Assembly (NCBI GenBank): GCA_016218915.1
Contig: JACRCQ010000007.1
Span: forward strand, 140,380 to 204,379
DNA: 64,000 nt
Direction: 5' to 3'
DNA from: Deltaproteobacteria bacterium
Lineage (GTDB): Bacteria > Myxococcota_A > Polyangia > Polyangiales > Polyangiaceae
Shown here: one piece after another, positions 29,323-41,987 of the stretch
Layout: each line of letters opens with the position of its first letter
Numbering within the stretch: position 1 is the first letter of the stretch
Position numbers and translations under genes: made by a program
Notes under the pieces: generated by a model
What the model was told of the DNA's origin: nothing
Seen by the model: the letters and a program-made list of their open reading frames with translations, nothing else
Databases searched by the model: none

Positions 29323-29569
29323 CGCGCTCCACCGGGCGTGGGTTGCCCAAGCACAGGCCGACGCCGACCGCGGCGTCATCGAGTGCCGCATCTGCAAGCA
29401 TCCGGCGCCGCTGGATGAGGCGATCACTCTGTGGCGCAACGGGTTCCTCGTGTTCGCCGTGTGCGACCGGTGCTGCGGAAGCCACGATGTCGTGATCCGC
29501 CCGACCGGCGCGGGAATCGAAGTACGAGGCTCGAGCCGCGGACCCCTCGTGATCCGGGGCAATCCGTGA
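29312..29569 (+). CDS. Small zinc-ribbon protein 1 of the head block
   Basis: An 85-aa protein with CRICKHP and later CDRCC, which make a four-Cys zinc ribbon. GGAGGA lies before ATG 29312, which is inside the end of the portal gene. It is followed at once by a second Cys-pair protein, and both precede the minor head gene. I do not recognise the family. A structural zinc protein or DNA-binding accessory of the head is possible. Confidence 0.6.
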
Positions 29570-29868
29570 AGGCAGTCGTGACCAGCAAGCGCCCCTGCCT
29601 CCTCGCGCGCGGCGAAATGCGTCGTGTTCCACAGGACCGGAACTACCGGGGCATTGTGGGCTACCACGTCTGCTGTCCGCGCTGCGGATTCGTCACGGCG
29701 GTGCTGAACGGCGCGGGCGACCTGGCGATCACGGAGTCCGCCGACGAGAGCGTGACATTCTCGCTGCCGGCGCGATGCGTGTTCTGCAACGTGCTGATCC
29801 ATCTCGCCGCCGGCGAGCTCAAGCTCGAGGAGGACGACCGTGTGCGGGACGTCACCTATCGTCGATGA
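29566..29868 (+). CDS. Small zinc-ribbon protein 2 of the head block
   Basis: A 100-aa protein with CCPRCGF and CVFCNV, a second four-Cys ribbon. Its GTG start overlaps the stop of the previous gene (GTGA), and its end overlaps the start of the MuF-like gene by 29 bases, so all are translationally coupled. The order of two adjacent ribbon proteins suggests duplication or a shared role. Its function is unknown. Confidence 0.6.
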   Translation: MKAVVTSKRPCLLARGEMRRVPQDRNYRGIVGYHVCCPRCGFVTAVLNGAGDLAITESADESVTFSLPARCVFCNVLIHLAAGELKLEEDDRVRDVTYRR

Positions 29869-30916
29869 CCAGTCGCTGATTCGAGCAGCGCGTTCCGCTG
29901 CCGACGAGCTCCTTTCCGGGCTTGGGGTACCCATCCGAAAGGCTTTGGAGGTCACGACTCCACGGGGCTTCGACGCAGCCGTGTCCCGCCTTGCGGCTCT
30001 TCTGCGAAGGCTCAGCCGAGCGCCCGAGACCGAGGCAGTGCGCCAGGCGGTCGCGGTCCTGGACGTAGACTGGCGGGCAATGACTGCCGCGCAGAGGAGC
30101 CAGCTCGTTCGCCGTGCTCTTGCATCGGCAGGCCGAGCGGTCTCCACGGTCCATGAGCAGATTCGAGCGCCCCTCGGGTGCGCCGCATCGGACGTCGTCG
30201 CAGCAACGCGGTCGGATGGTCGTCGGCGCGGGCTCGCCATCGCGGCGGACCTCAATGCGGTCGACCGCCGCGCGGTTGCCTACGTAACCCGGGCGAACAG
30301 CCTATTCGTCCGCGACGAGTACGGTCGACGCCTCGATTCCTTCGGCCTCGAGGCGAAGCGAATCGTCGCGCGCGGTCTCGAGGACGGTCTCGGGCGGGAC
30401 GAGATTGCGGGCGACCTGGCACGCGCCGCGAACGCCGCGATGGTGCAGCGGTCAGCGTCGTACTGGGATGTGATCGCGGCCTCGTTCGTAGGCGAGGCGC
30501 GGAGCCTCTCGCAGATCTCGTCCTACGCCGAGGCGGGGATCGAGCGCTACGTGCTCTCCGCGGTGCTCGACGAGCACACCACCGACACGTGCCGATTCCT
30601 CGACGGGAAGGTCATTCAAACTGGCGAAGCAATCCGATTGCTCGATCGCATGGAGTCCTCCGTCGACCCCACCGCCATCAAGCAGGTTCGGCCATGGGTG
30701 CGCGAGCGAGTCGGCGAGGACGGGAAACGCGCCCTCGTCGTGGACCGCGACGGCGAACGCAGCGTGCTGGCCGTTGTCGAGCGTTCTGGGGTCGGTGCCC
30801 GTGACGACCGCGGCGCATACTCGCGGGCCTTGTCTGGGAGAGACCTCGCCCCCGCGGGAATCGGATTCCCTCCCTTCCATGGTCTCTGTCGGACCACGAC
30901 CCTCCCGGACGTCTGA
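29840..30916 (+). CDS. Minor head protein, MuF/SPP1 gp7-like
   Basis: The 358-aa protein ends in a phage_Mu_F-type domain: LDEHTTDTCRFLDGKVI and then GIGFPPFHGLCRTTTLPD. This domain is found in head-morphogenesis proteins that ride with the portal and may enter the cell. The N-terminal 180 residues are helical. GTG 29840 has GAGGAGG in place. Gene order directly after the portal and small ribbon proteins supports the call. Confidence 0.85.
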   Translation: MCGTSPIVDDQSLIRAARSAADELLSGLGVPIRKALEVTTPRGFDAAVSRLAALLRRLSRAPETEAVRQAVAVLDVDWRAMTAAQRSQLVRRALASAGRAVSTVHEQIRAPLGCAASDVVAATRSDGRRRGLAIAADLNAVDRRAVAYVTRANSLFVRDEYGRRLDSFGLEAKRIVARGLEDGLGRDEIAGDLARAANAAMVQRSASYWDVIAASFVGEARSLSQISSYAEAGIERYVLSAVLDEHTTDTCRFLDGKVIQTGEAIRLLDRMESSVDPTAIKQVRPWVRERVGEDGKRALVVDRDGERSVLAVVERSGVGARDDRGAYSRALSGRDLAPAGIGFPPFHGLCRTTTLPDV

Positions 30917-30964
30917 TTCGCAATTCGCAACTACCCCGTTGCGGAGTCGCCCGTGCAATGCTTT

Positions 30965-30982
30965 CCTCCGTCCAAACGGAGG
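30965..30982 (+). promoter_or_regulatory. RBS-sequestering hairpin
   Basis: CCTCCGT (30965-30971) pairs with ACGGAGG (30976-30982) around a 4-base loop. The right arm contains the GGAGG ribosome site for the GTG at 30988, so the hairpin should limit translation. Confidence 0.45.
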
Positions 30983-30987
30983 CCAAC

Positions 30988-31707
30988 GTGGCACGCAATA
31001 TTGAAGAATCCCCGACCGAGGCAATCGTTGTCGCCGAGCAAGAGCCAGCGCTGCCAGCAAGCGCAACGAAGCAGGACGAAAAACTCGTAAACAGGGCCGC
31101 GAAGCATGTCCGCGACATCCTCGCGCGGACTGTCTCGCAGGGTCTGGAGGAGGTGGGCAATTACCTCCTCGATACGTTCTACGAGGGGAACGCCGAGCTC
31201 TACCAGTCGCTGAAGCCGAGCAAGCATGCATCGCTCACGTTGCTCGAGGAGCGCTGCGAAACGCTCGAGCTTCCGGTGAGCCGAACCTTCCTCGCGAACG
31301 CGATCGGCGTCGCGGTGATGACGAAGCACCTTCCGAAGTCATCGTCTTTCCTCAAGCTGCCGCCGAGCCACAAGACCGAGTTGCTCGGAATCAGCACGCC
31401 GGAGAAGGCCGAGACCCTGGCTGCGAAGGTGATCGAGGGGAAGCTCACGGTCCAGAAGCTGCGCGAGCTCGTGCGCAAAGAGCGTGCGAAGGGGAAGAAG
31501 AACCCACAAGGGCGCAAGCCAATGCCGACTGTCGTCCGGGTCCTGACGTCGTGCGCGAAGCTGCTCAACCACCGAGAGACAGGACGACTGGTGTTCCGCA
31601 AGGCCGACTTCGCTGAGCTAACGGACGATCAGCGGGAAGAAGTGAAGGAGTTGCTCTTGCTCTTCCAGAAGCGGTTGGAGGAGATCCAGAAGCACCTCGG
31701 TGAATAG
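30988..31707 (+). CDS. Unknown helical protein before the protease fusion
   Basis: A 239-aa protein, mostly helical. Its central part has ETLELPVSRTFLANAIGVAV and SHKTELLGI, followed by a Lys-rich segment ELVRKERAKGKKN that could bind nucleic acid. Similar plain helical proteins occur in myxobacteria, but I cannot name one. I prefer GTG 30988, which has GGAGG six bases upstream within a hairpin, over ATG 30958. No late motif precedes it, whereas one (P3) follows it. It is therefore either an extra gene in the head block or separately regulated. Confidence 0.5.
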   Translation: MARNIEESPTEAIVVAEQEPALPASATKQDEKLVNRAAKHVRDILARTVSQGLEEVGNYLLDTFYEGNAELYQSLKPSKHASLTLLEERCETLELPVSRTFLANAIGVAVMTKHLPKSSSFLKLPPSHKTELLGISTPEKAETLAAKVIEGKLTVQKLRELVRKERAKGKKNPQGRKPMPTVVRVLTSCAKLLNHRETGRLVFRKADFAELTDDQREEVKELLLLFQKRLEEIQKHLGE

Positions 31708-31716
31708 CGCAGAACC

Positions 31717-31747
31717 TGTCCCCTTGCCGTAGCGCTGCTCCTCTGCC
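31717..31747 (+). promoter_or_regulatory. Late promoter motif P3
   Basis: TGTCCCC (31717-31723), 17 bases, CTCTGCC (31741-31747). It lies 76 bases before the methylase-protease fusion, the longest leader among the nine copies. The first four bases of its context (AACC) equal those of P8. Confidence 0.65.
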
Positions 31748-31823
31748 CCCTGCGTGACCCACTGCAGGACCCGACCCCGAAACCCGTCCTCGAAGCCCGG
31801 CCTCTCACCCGTGGAGGCGCGCC

Positions 31824-34024
<2,201 letters not shown>

Positions 34025-34028
<4 letters not shown>

Positions 34029-34846
34029 GCACAACCGAAGACCCCAATGCTGGCGTCCACCGGCTGATCGACATGGTCGTCGAGGAAGTGTCCCTCGTCG
34101 ATCGCGCCGCGAACAAGCACCGATTTCTCGTCGTGAAGAGGGATGAACCCATGGCAGACAAGTCCAAGAAGAGCGGCGCCAAGCCCGCTGAAACGACCCC
34201 GGCGCCGACGGCTGGGGGCGCGGAGCAGGTCAGCAAGGCGATCGGGGATGCGCTCGGAATCGCCACCACCGCCCTCGAAGCGCTGACCAATGCGATTGAG
34301 CAGCTCGGCCAGGTGGTGGGCGACGCCGACACCACGCCGATCGTGGCGGAGCTCGCCCAGGAGCTGTCCGAGGTCGCAGGCCAACTCGCGGTTGCCGCGG
34401 GGGTCGAGCCCGCTGCTGCCGAAGGTTCTGGTGATGTGAATGCGGCCGTTGAAGGGGTGCGCTCCATGCTCTCGCAGGTGTCGGAGCTGCTGTCTTCGTC
34501 GGCCGCGAAGAACGATCCCGATCCTTCGTCTGCGCCCCCGGCAGCCGCAGCGCCCGCTCCTGCGCCCGCTTCCGAGGTGGCACAGCCTGCCAACGACGAT
34601 TCAGCCGAAGTCAGCAAGCAGCTGGCCACCGTTGCGACCTCGCTTCGCTCGCTGACCGACGCCATGAAGGATCAGTCCCAGAGGCTCGGTCGCCTCGAGA
34701 AGGGTGTCGGACTCCCCAATAGCCGTCAGGCCCCTGAGCGCCCGGCGCCGCGGGCCGGCGCCGAGGACGTCAGCTGGCCCCTCGATCTCAACCGCCCGAT
34801 GGACCGGGAGAGCGTCGACAAGACGACCTCCTTCCACGACCGCTGA
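34025..34846 (+). CDS. Scaffold-like protein
   Basis: The 273-aa protein starts with TTG, overlapping the fusion gene stop (TTGA). The first 40 residues ([20 protein letters not shown]) resemble the segment that follows prohead proteases. The rest is low complexity, rich in Ala, Pro, Ser and Glu, with a predicted coiled coil near residues 70-160. That is the profile of phage scaffolds, which are degraded during maturation. It sits directly before the major capsid gene. Confidence 0.65.
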
Positions 34847-34859
34847 GGAAGGAAGAACC

Positions 34860-35798
34860 ATGAGCTACACGTCGAATCGGACGCTGCTCGAGAAGGCGGA
34901 CCTCGCCATCGCCGACCTGACCGCTGGGGGCGGCATCCTGCTGCCCGCGCAGGCGCAGAAGTTCATGCGACTGCTCATCAAGCAGTCCGTGCTGATGCAG
35001 ATGGCGACCGTCGTCCCGATGCCCGCGCCCAAGTACCAGGTGTCGAAGATCAGGTTCGGCAGCCGGATTCTTCGTCCGGGCAAGGAGGGAGTCGCGCTCG
35101 CTCAGGCTGACCGAAGCCGCCCCGACCTGTCGTTCCTCGAGCTCGACGCCCAGCTGTTCAAGGCCGAGGTGCACCTCTCCGACGAGGTGCTCGAGGACAA
35201 CATCGAGCGCGGCGAGCTGCGCCAGACCATCCTCGAGATGATCGCTGAAGCCGCCGGGCGGGACATGGAGGAGCTCGTCATCAATGGCGATAAGACCTCA
35301 GCCGACCCGTTCCTTGCCGTGCTCGATGGCGTGGTCAAGCAGTCCACCTCGCACGTCGTCGACGTTGCAGGCGGTCCGCTGACCAAGAACATCCTCCGCG
35401 ACCTGCTCAAGTCGCTGCCCACCGAGTATCTCCGCGACAAGAAGGCGATGTCGTATCTGACGAGCGTCGACGCGGACCTCGAATACCGCAACAGCCTGGC
35501 CGAGCGTGCAACCGTCGGCGGCGACAAGTTCCTCGAGGACGACACGCCTGTCCTCTACTCGGGGGTGCCGGTCACGCCGATTCCCCTGTTCCCGGACAAT
35601 CTCGGGGCAGGGAACAACCAGACCGTCGCGCTGCTGTGCAATCCGAAGAACGTGCACGTCGGCATCTGGCGGCAGATTCGGCTCGAGTCCTTCCGCGACG
35701 TGTCGGCCGGCGTGCTCCGCATCGTCGCGACGCTGCGTTTCGACGTGAAGTTCGCCGACGAAAACGGCACCGCCAAGGCCATCAACATCCAGCTGTGA
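34860..35798 (+). CDS. Major capsid protein (HK97-like fold)
   Basis: A 312-aa protein that should form the capsid shell. Features of the fold are the N-terminal arm ([19 protein letters not shown]), the E-loop and spine region (KVHL-like [19 protein letters not shown]) and the P-domain end ([14 protein letters not shown] ... KFADENG). Size and position after protease and scaffold fit. GAGGAAGGA lies before ATG 34860. I expect it to be the most abundant virion protein, and its extra promoter P9 agrees with that. Confidence 0.85.
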   Translation: MSYTSNRTLLEKADLAIADLTAGGGILLPAQAQKFMRLLIKQSVLMQMATVVPMPAPKYQVSKIRFGSRILRPGKEGVALAQADRSRPDLSFLELDAQLFKAEVHLSDEVLEDNIERGELRQTILEMIAEAAGRDMEELVINGDKTSADPFLAVLDGVVKQSTSHVVDVAGGPLTKNILRDLLKSLPTEYLRDKKAMSYLTSVDADLEYRNSLAERATVGGDKFLEDDTPVLYSGVPVTPIPLFPDNLGAGNNQTVALLCNPKNVHVGIWRQIRLESFRDVSAGVLRIVATLRFDVKFADENGTAKAINIQL

Positions 35799-35807
35799 GG
35801 CAGTCGC

Positions 35808-36185
35808 ATGGATACCCTGCTTGTTCGACTGAAGCCCTACGACCCGCGTCGTGGGCACCTGCTGCGGCGCTTCACTTACGCGGGGGTGAAGATCCACGAA
35901 GAGCGTGGCTGGCACCGCGTGACCAAGGCGGTCGCCGACTACCTGCGGGGCGTGCACCAGGTCGCCAGTGACGAGTATTCGCCACTGGCGTTCGACGTCT
36001 GCACCGACGAGGAAGCCAAGGCGCTCGACGTGCGGGAAGAGGTCGAAACCAAGGTGCGCCGCAGCGCGACCGACGATGTGCGGCTCTCCCCGTCGCGCAA
36101 TGACGGCGTGATGACCACTGCCCACCTCGGCGAGCCCGCGAAGACGAATGGCGCGGATCCCAAGGGGAGGAAGGACCGGGGCTGA
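35808..36185 (+). CDS. Head-block protein of unknown role
   Basis: A 125-aa protein right after the major capsid gene. The first half is basic and folded ([20 protein letters not shown]); the second is charged and probably disordered. No known family is recognised. It may be a capsid decoration or stabilising protein, as is common at this position. Confidence 0.55.
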   Translation: MDTLLVRLKPYDPRRGHLLRRFTYAGVKIHEERGWHRVTKAVADYLRGVHQVASDEYSPLAFDVCTDEEAKALDVREEVETKVRRSATDDVRLSPSRNDGVMTTAHLGEPAKTNGADPKGRKDRG

Positions 36186-36186
36186 C

Positions 36187-36825
36187 GTGTACGCGTCCCT
36201 GGCCGATATGCGAGATGAGGGCGTGACGCCTGCCACGGCGAGCGATGAGCGGCTCACCGCTCTGCTCGCCGAGGCGTCGGCCTTCGTCGACCACGTGACG
36301 GGCTGGTTCTTCGAGCCCCGCGCGCTGGTCGTGCGCATGGATGGTCGCGGAACGCCCTCCCTGGAGCCTCCCTTCCCGTCGATCCGTCTCGACGAGCTGC
36401 TCATCGGCGACGTCCAAGCATCTCTCGCCGTGGACGACCTTGCGATTCGCGGCGCCCCCATCCTGCCGGGCTTCGACGCTCCTCGGTTCACGCTTCTTCG
36501 GGGTTGCACCTTCCCGAAGGGAACCGACAACGTCGTTGCCTCGGGGCTCTGGGGCTACACCGAGCCGAACGGCACCGCCACCGGCGGACCGCCGGTCGCG
36601 ATTCGCCGTGCGGTGATGCTGCTCGTGATGCGCTGGCTCCCGAAGCTCGGTGACGCAGAGGCCGCCGCGGCAAAGTCGCAGTGGCGGGTTCTCGAGGAGA
36701 GGACTCGGGACCAGAGCTATCGCCTCGCGCCGCTCTCCGGGGTTGGAGTGCTTTTCACCAGCGACCCGGAGATCGACCTCCTTCTCGCGCGCTATCGGAA
36801 GCCGATGGGGCTCGGAGCGGCCTGA
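36187..36825 (+). CDS. Head-tail connector (gp6-like)
   Basis: A 212-aa protein. [20 protein letters not shown] near the start is typical of the gp6/DUF3199-like connectors that extend the portal. The middle is beta-rich, and the helical end ([13 protein letters not shown]) also fits. GTG 36187 has GGAGGAAGGA before it and follows the previous stop by one base. ATG 36148 would add 13 residues that overlap the earlier gene. Confidence 0.65.
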   Translation: MYASLADMRDEGVTPATASDERLTALLAEASAFVDHVTGWFFEPRALVVRMDGRGTPSLEPPFPSIRLDELLIGDVQASLAVDDLAIRGAPILPGFDAPRFTLLRGCTFPKGTDNVVASGLWGYTEPNGTATGGPPVAIRRAVMLLVMRWLPKLGDAEAAAAKSQWRVLEERTRDQSYRLAPLSGVGVLFTSDPEIDLLLARYRKPMGLGAA

Positions 36826-37367
36826 TGCGCGGCCGGCTCATCTTCCCTTTCCTGGCCGAGCTCCATCGATTGGACACGAAGGCGCTTGCGCTCGAAGACC
36901 CGGATGGCGCCGGTCCGCTGGCTGGAGGGTTCGACCCGGACTTCAAGGAACCGGTCTTGGTCGACACGAACGACGATGGAATCGGCGAGCGCATTCGCAA
37001 GGAGCACGCGCCCGTGCGGATTCCCTGCCAGGTGGAACCGGACGCTTTCGAGGCCCTCCAGGAGTACGCATCGGGCAATTCGCCGCGCTCCCGAATCCGG
37101 CTCGTCTTCCATTTTGCCGACCTCGAGAAGCTGGGGCTGGTCGATGCCGGCTCTGGCGATGCCATGGTCCGCGTCGGCGATCGCCTGGGCGCAATCTTCG
37201 ACCTCGGCGGCGCGCTGGTGCAAGCCGTGCGCACGCCGCCTGGGCTCTTCGTGACCGAGGCGAAGCCGATGGGCTTCGGCCTCTTCATGCCGCGTCCGCG
37301 GCGCAACCTGCTGCTCGTGACGTTCGACGATCGCGAGACGGCAGCTCCAAGAGGAGTGTCTGCATGA
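36825..37367 (+). CDS. Head completion / neck protein, unassigned
   Basis: The 180-aa protein is mostly beta ([20 protein letters not shown]). It starts in TGATG overlap with the connector. Position between connector and tail-completion genes suggests a neck or stopper protein, but no motif proves it. Its stop overlaps the start of the unexpected lipoprotein gene by four bases. Confidence 0.55.
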   Translation: MRGRLIFPFLAELHRLDTKALALEDPDGAGPLAGGFDPDFKEPVLVDTNDDGIGERIRKEHAPVRIPCQVEPDAFEALQEYASGNSPRSRIRLVFHFADLEKLGLVDAGSGDAMVRVGDRLGAIFDLGGALVQAVRTPPGLFVTEAKPMGFGLFMPRPRRNLLLVTFDDRETAAPRGVSA

Positions 37368-37627
37368 GAGTGCTACCACTGTTGATTTGCGTAGTTGCCG
37401 TGGGCGCCTGCGACCCCGTCGACCACTGCCGGGTGAATGACACCCGATGCTCGGGGCCTGTCGCTCAGGTTTGCGACAGCGACACCCGTTGGGTCGAATT
37501 CGTGAACTGCGACGAAGTCGCCGCGCAGAGCGGTGGAGCGTGGACCTGCCAGATGCTCGACGACGGCTCCGGGCACACGTGCCTGCCTGTCGAGCAGGAC
37601 GCTGGCGAGGAGGGAGGTGCCCAATGA
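37364..37627 (+). CDS. Cys-rich lipoprotein inside the head operon
   Basis: The 87-aa protein has a lipoprotein signal: positively charged start, hydrophobic LLICVVAVG and lipobox VGAC. After the lipidated Cys come six further Cys (DHC, TRC, QVC, VNC, WTC, HTC) in a small domain like those of myxobacterial surface lipoproteins. It overlaps genes on both sides by four bases, so it is expressed with the virion genes. A superinfection-exclusion or lysis role (Llp- or spanin-like) is inferred; it could also be a captured host gene. Confidence 0.7.
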   Translation: MRVLPLLICVVAVGACDPVDHCRVNDTRCSGPVAQVCDSDTRWVEFVNCDEVAAQSGGAWTCQMLDDGSGHTCLPVEQDAGEEGGAQ

Positions 37628-38223
37628 GCGGTCTCACTCCAGCGCTGGTGTCCGAGTTCTGGCAGTACATGATGCACCGATACAACGCGTCGGTGATCGA
37701 CAAGCGAAGCGCCTCCGAGATGCAAGCCGTCAGCCTGCTGCTCGGAAAGCTCGGCATCGTCGACCGGGAATCGTTCCTGCGTCACTTCGCCACAACCATC
37801 GGGCACAGGATCTACATTCCGTTCGAGATCGGTCTCGCTACTGCAGACTGGAGCCTCTGGGGACAGCTCATCGTGTGCGCGCATGAATGCCAGCACATCG
37901 TGCAGTACGACGAGTTGGGGCCCATCAAGTTTGCATGGCAGTACGTCGCGAAGACCGCGGGACGTGCGCGGCTGGAGGCCGAAGCGTATCGCTGCCAGCT
38001 CGAGCTCCACTTCTGGCGAACCGGACAGCTCCTGTCGGCGCACGAGCTCGCGTCGTCGCTCAAGAGCTACGGCGTGACCGACGCCGACGTCCAGGTCGCT
38101 GAGACCATCCTGCGGATGTCCGGCGAGAGCGTCCGCCGCGGTGCCGTGATCAATCCCACGAGCCGCGCCGCGATCGATTGGCTCAACGTCCACGCTCCGG
38201 AACTGCGGACCAGGCTGAGCTGA
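37624..38223 (+). CDS. Zincin metallopeptidase-like protein in the head operon
   Basis: The 199-aa protein has HECQH (HExxH) in [14 protein letters not shown], with the extra Q of HExxHxxQ and a later Glu in [11 protein letters not shown] that could be the third ligand. This is similar to the DUF4157/eCIS type of zincin. No signal peptide. It shares four bases with the lipoprotein gene before it. The peptidase could process virion proteins or the lipoprotein or act on host cell walls; none is shown. Confidence 0.65.
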   Translation: MSGLTPALVSEFWQYMMHRYNASVIDKRSASEMQAVSLLLGKLGIVDRESFLRHFATTIGHRIYIPFEIGLATADWSLWGQLIVCAHECQHIVQYDELGPIKFAWQYVAKTAGRARLEAEAYRCQLELHFWRTGQLLSAHELASSLKSYGVTDADVQVAETILRMSGESVRRGAVINPTSRAAIDWLNVHAPELRTRLS

Positions 38224-38225
38224 CG

Positions 38226-38819
38226 ATGGCAGTCTTTCGGACGGGCGACTGGGCTCTTGCGAGGCGAATCCTCGCAGGGGGCGGCGCTCGTCTGAAGGGT
38301 GCGGTCGCGACCGCCCTCCGGCAGGAGGCGCACGTGCTCCGAAAGGAGGTCGTCGAGGGAATCACGAAGCAGGCGCCGGGCGGCCAGGCATTCTCTCCGC
38401 TCGCGGCCACCACTCTCGCGGCTCGGGCGCTCAAGGGCTTCGGCGGGACCAAGGCGCTGATCCGCCGTGGGGACCTCCGCAACTCGATCACGGTCGTGGT
38501 CGAGGGTGACGAGGCTTTCGTCGGCGTGCTCCGCAAGGCTCGCGGTCGAGGCGGCTCCTCCCTCGCGAACGTCGCCGAGACGCAGGAATTCGGCGCCGGA
38601 CCATTCGTCGTCCCAATGACCCCGAAGATGCGGCGCTTCCTGTTCGTCTTGCTCAAGAAGGCCGGCATCGAACCTTCCTCTTCCGGTGGAGGCAAGGGCG
38701 TGGTGGTCATTCGCATCCCGCCGCGGCCGTTCCTGCGGCCGGCCTTCGAGGCCTTCAAGAAGGGCGTGCAGAAGCGCTTTCTCGGACGCATTGCCCGAGC
38801 GATCGGACTGCGAGTGTAG
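38226..38819 (+). CDS. Tail-completion protein (gpG/gp10-like)
   Basis: A 197-aa protein of the virion-morphogenesis group. Core motifs are [25 protein letters not shown] and the strand-rich end [17 protein letters not shown], as in HK97 gp10 and Mu gpG relatives. It probably connects the head to the tail tube. ATG 38226 follows the previous stop by two bases. Confidence 0.7.
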   Translation: MAVFRTGDWALARRILAGGGARLKGAVATALRQEAHVLRKEVVEGITKQAPGGQAFSPLAATTLAARALKGFGGTKALIRRGDLRNSITVVVEGDEAFVGVLRKARGRGGSSLANVAETQEFGAGPFVVPMTPKMRRFLFVLLKKAGIEPSSSGGGKGVVVIRIPPRPFLRPAFEAFKKGVQKRFLGRIARAIGLRV

Positions 38820-38822
38820 GCC

Positions 38823-39728
38823 GTGGCGATTCCCACGCTGCTCCCTCCCGATCCTGCGTCCGGCCCCACCAGCGGCGGCGACCTGGTCACCCTGCGGGGG
38901 AGCGGATTCGCGAGCAAGGTGGCTGTGCGGTTCGGCTCGGCCGACGCTGTCGTGGAGTCTGTCCGGCAGGAGGGGCCACAATCGATCGCGGTCATCAGGA
39001 CGCCGGCACAGGCCGAGGCATCGGTCGATATCGCCCTGCAGAACCTCGATGCCGCAGGGGTGCTGGTCCCGGGCGAGCTCGCGGTCTTGTCCTCGGCCTA
39101 CCGATTTCTGCGCCCTCGCATCGTGCGCGAAGCCGACCTCACGCGCCTCATTCGCACGCTGCTCCGGGAGCTCAAGCGCCAAGTGATCGAGAACGTTTCG
39201 CTGTCGGTCGCGGTCGACTTCGACGACACGCCGCTGGACGGCCTGGACGTCGTCGCGATCTCCAAGCTCCCATCGCTGGTCCTGTCCGGTCCTCGCTTGC
39301 GTGAGAATCGGGCGCTCTCAACCAACGAGCTGCTCGAAGAAGCCGTCGTAGGCCCCTCGGGCCCTGAGCTGCGACGCCGACGGCCTCCGCTCACGGTCGA
39401 CCTGGAATTCGGCATCACGGGCGCCTCTGACCGAGCGGTCGAGCTGCTCAACCTCATCGGCGCCACCTCGACCTTCCTGAACACGAATCGCTGGCTCGCG
39501 ATGCTGCGTGACCCCGACGAGCCCGCGAAGGGCTCTGTACGCTGGGAGATGGATCCCCTCGGCGAGCTGCACGTGAACCTCGAAGGCAAGGACGACGTCC
39601 GCGCGTTCACGTGGGGCCTCGTCATCCGCGGCTTCGACATCGACGAGGGACAGCTCCTCGACCTGGGCAAGGCCGTATCCGACGCCGGCGCCGAGGTGAA
39701 TGTCGGCGCCCACGGGGTGACGCCGTGA
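38823..39728 (+). CDS. Virion protein with N-terminal IPT/TIG domain
   Basis: The 301-aa protein opens with an Ig-like IPT/TIG domain (PDPASGPTSGGDLVTLRGSG, about residues 9-90). The rest is alpha/beta and unassigned, ending in a compact domain (LNLIGATSTFLNTNRW). GTG 38823 follows the stop of the previous gene. The place before the sheath gene suggests a tail terminator or decoration protein. The Ig domain may bind the cell surface. Confidence 0.6.
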   Translation: MAIPTLLPPDPASGPTSGGDLVTLRGSGFASKVAVRFGSADAVVESVRQEGPQSIAVIRTPAQAEASVDIALQNLDAAGVLVPGELAVLSSAYRFLRPRIVREADLTRLIRTLLRELKRQVIENVSLSVAVDFDDTPLDGLDVVAISKLPSLVLSGPRLRENRALSTNELLEEAVVGPSGPELRRRRPPLTVDLEFGITGASDRAVELLNLIGATSTFLNTNRWLAMLRDPDEPAKGSVRWEMDPLGELHVNLEGKDDVRAFTWGLVIRGFDIDEGQLLDLGKAVSDAGAEVNVGAHGVTP

Positions 39729-39756
39729 AGGCCCATTCCCGACTGCGAGGTAATCG

Positions 39757-41976
39757 ATGAGCGGAGAGTTGCTGTCATCCAAAGTCGTAGTCGTGGAGGA
39801 GGAGCCGCGCGTCCGAGGGATCACCGCCGCCCCGACCTCGGTCGCCGCCGCCGTGGGAATCGCCGAGCGGGGGCCGATCGGTGTTCCCGTCCTGTGTTCC
39901 TCATTCGAGGAGTACCAGACACGCTACGGGGGATTCACGCTCACCGCCGACATGACGCTGGGCGCAATGGGCTTCTTCGAAAACGGCGGGACCCAGCTGT
40001 GGTGCGTGCGCACCTGCCATCACGCGGAGATCGCAGAAGCCGGGACCGCGACCGCAATCCGCGCCTCTTGCTACCTCACGTCTCCAGGGGCTCCGACACC
40101 GGCGACGGTCGTTGGCACCGCGCCCGCCCCATACCGGCTCGAAGACGGAGACAAGCTCGTCGCCGCGGTGAATGGCGGCGCGGACTTGGACGCGGTGTTC
40201 CACGGCGGGCCCGCATACGTGGAGTCTGCGGCCGGTCCCTTCGCCCTCGCGGATGGGCAGACGCTGTCCGTTCGAATCGATGGCGGCCCCGCTCAGCCTA
40301 TTGCGTTCGCAGCCGCTGATTTCGTCGCCATCGCAACGGCGACCGCAAAGGAGGTCTCTGCTGCGATCAACGCGCAGCTCGAGGACGGCAAGGCGATCGT
40401 CTCCGGGAACGCGGTCCGGATCGTGAGCGATCGGAAGGGGACGACCAGCCGGGTCGAGGTGACGGGAGGCACGGCGAACACGGTGCTCGGCTTCCCGGTG
40501 AACCCCTCGCTGGGCACCGGCAACGTCGGCGATGTGCATGCTGTCACGGCGCTGGAAGTACAGCAGATCGCCGAGGCGGCGATCGCCGGCGTGCTCGTGT
40601 CGACCATCCCCGGCGGGTTCCTCGAGATTCGCACGATCGCGGCCGGGGTGAACGCACAGGTCCAGGTCCGCGCAGCCACCGCGCAGGGCTTCGGGCTCGA
40701 TACGGCACTCCACCAGGGCGCGGCGTCGGGGGCTGCCAATGCGCTGCGCGTGGAAGGGAAGGACCCGGGCTCATACGCGAACAGCATCGAGCTCGAAGTC
40801 CGCGTGCCGAGCTCGGGCGAGGTAGGCGCCTTCGACCTGGCCGTGGTCGAGGACGGCGTGTACCGCGAGGTGTTCCCGAACATCCGGATGACGCCCGGCG
40901 CTGAGCGCTACGTCGAGCGCATCATCAACGACACAAAGACCGGCTCCAACCTGATCCGCGTCGTCGACCAACTGCTGCAGGGTTCCCCATCGCTGGCCAT
41001 CCAAACCGTTCAGCTCGCTGGCGGCGACGACGGCCTGATGGGCCTGGACGACAACGACTTCATCGGCTCGCCCACGGCCAAGACGGGCATGCACGCGCTC
41101 GACCAGGTGCAGGACATCGCGCTTCTCCTCGTGCCGGGACGTGCGACCCCCGCCGTGCACAACGCGATGCTGCGCTATTGCGAGATCGATCGCGACGGCG
41201 CCGTGTTCGCGGTGCTCGATCCCCCTGCTGGGATGTCTGCGGTCGAGATCGTGGCCTACGTTGAGGCGACCGCCGCGCTCCTGAACCTGTCCGAGTTCGG
41301 CGCCCTGTACTGGCCCAGGGTCAAGGTGCTCAACCCGTCGAAGGCTGTGTTCGGGTCGCAGGACAAGCTCGTGGTGCCTCCTTCGGGCATCGTCGCGGGC
41401 GTCTACGCCCGCACCGACGCCGCCCGCCCCGGCGGCATCTACGACCCACCCGCGGGCATCGACGCCGGCAGGATGTTCGGCGTACTGGGCTTCGAGACCG
41501 ACGAGGTGCTCGAGGAGCGAAAGCGCGACCTGGTCTACCCGAAGCGGATCAACCCGCTGACCACGGGCCCCGGCCTGCCGCGCTTCATCGACGGCTCCCG
41601 CACCCTCAAGGGCGACGGCAACTTCCCCTATGTGGCAGAGCGCCGCGGGGTGATCTTCATCGAGCGGAGCCTGAAGCAGGGCCTGCAGTTCGCCCGGCAC
41701 AAGAACAACACCGAGGGGCTGCGTGCCACGGTTCGCCGCACCATCACGGCGTTCCTGCTCACGCAGATGAACAACGGCGCGTTCCGCACCCGCGAGCCGA
41801 AGACTGCGTTCTTCGTCGACGTGTCAGACCAGCTCAACACGCCCAGCGTGGTTTTCGCCGGCAAGCTCATCGCGCGCGTGGGGCTCGCCACCAACAAGCC
41901 GGCGGAGTTCATCGTGCTGCGCATCTCGCAGGACACCCGCGCTCTCGAAGCGGAGCTCGCCGCAGCCGGCGGCTGA
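39757..41976 (+). CDS. Tail sheath protein
   Basis: A 739-aa sheath, long for the family (usually 390-660). The N-terminal part ([20 protein letters not shown]) and C-terminal end ([20 protein letters not shown]) are the FI/gp18-type ends. An additional beta-rich region near 100-330 contains loosely repeated Ile/Ala/Asp segments and is probably surface-exposed. The protein forms the contractile outer tube and drives injection. The start has GAGG upstream. Confidence 0.9.
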   Translation: MSGELLSSKVVVVEEEPRVRGITAAPTSVAAAVGIAERGPIGVPVLCSSFEEYQTRYGGFTLTADMTLGAMGFFENGGTQLWCVRTCHHAEIAEAGTATAIRASCYLTSPGAPTPATVVGTAPAPYRLEDGDKLVAAVNGGADLDAVFHGGPAYVESAAGPFALADGQTLSVRIDGGPAQPIAFAAADFVAIATATAKEVSAAINAQLEDGKAIVSGNAVRIVSDRKGTTSRVEVTGGTANTVLGFPVNPSLGTGNVGDVHAVTALEVQQIAEAAIAGVLVSTIPGGFLEIRTIAAGVNAQVQVRAATAQGFGLDTALHQGAASGAANALRVEGKDPGSYANSIELEVRVPSSGEVGAFDLAVVEDGVYREVFPNIRMTPGAERYVERIINDTKTGSNLIRVVDQLLQGSPSLAIQTVQLAGGDDGLMGLDDNDFIGSPTAKTGMHALDQVQDIALLLVPGRATPAVHNAMLRYCEIDRDGAVFAVLDPPAGMSAVEIVAYVEATAALLNLSEFGALYWPRVKVLNPSKAVFGSQDKLVVPPSGIVAGVYARTDAARPGGIYDPPAGIDAGRMFGVLGFETDEVLEERKRDLVYPKRINPLTTGPGLPRFIDGSRTLKGDGNFPYVAERRGVIFIERSLKQGLQFARHKNNTEGLRATVRRTITAFLLTQMNNGAFRTREPKTAFFVDVSDQLNTPSVVFAGKLIARVGLATNKPAEFIVLRISQDTRALEAELAAAGG

Positions 41977-41987
41977 TCGGAGGAGTC

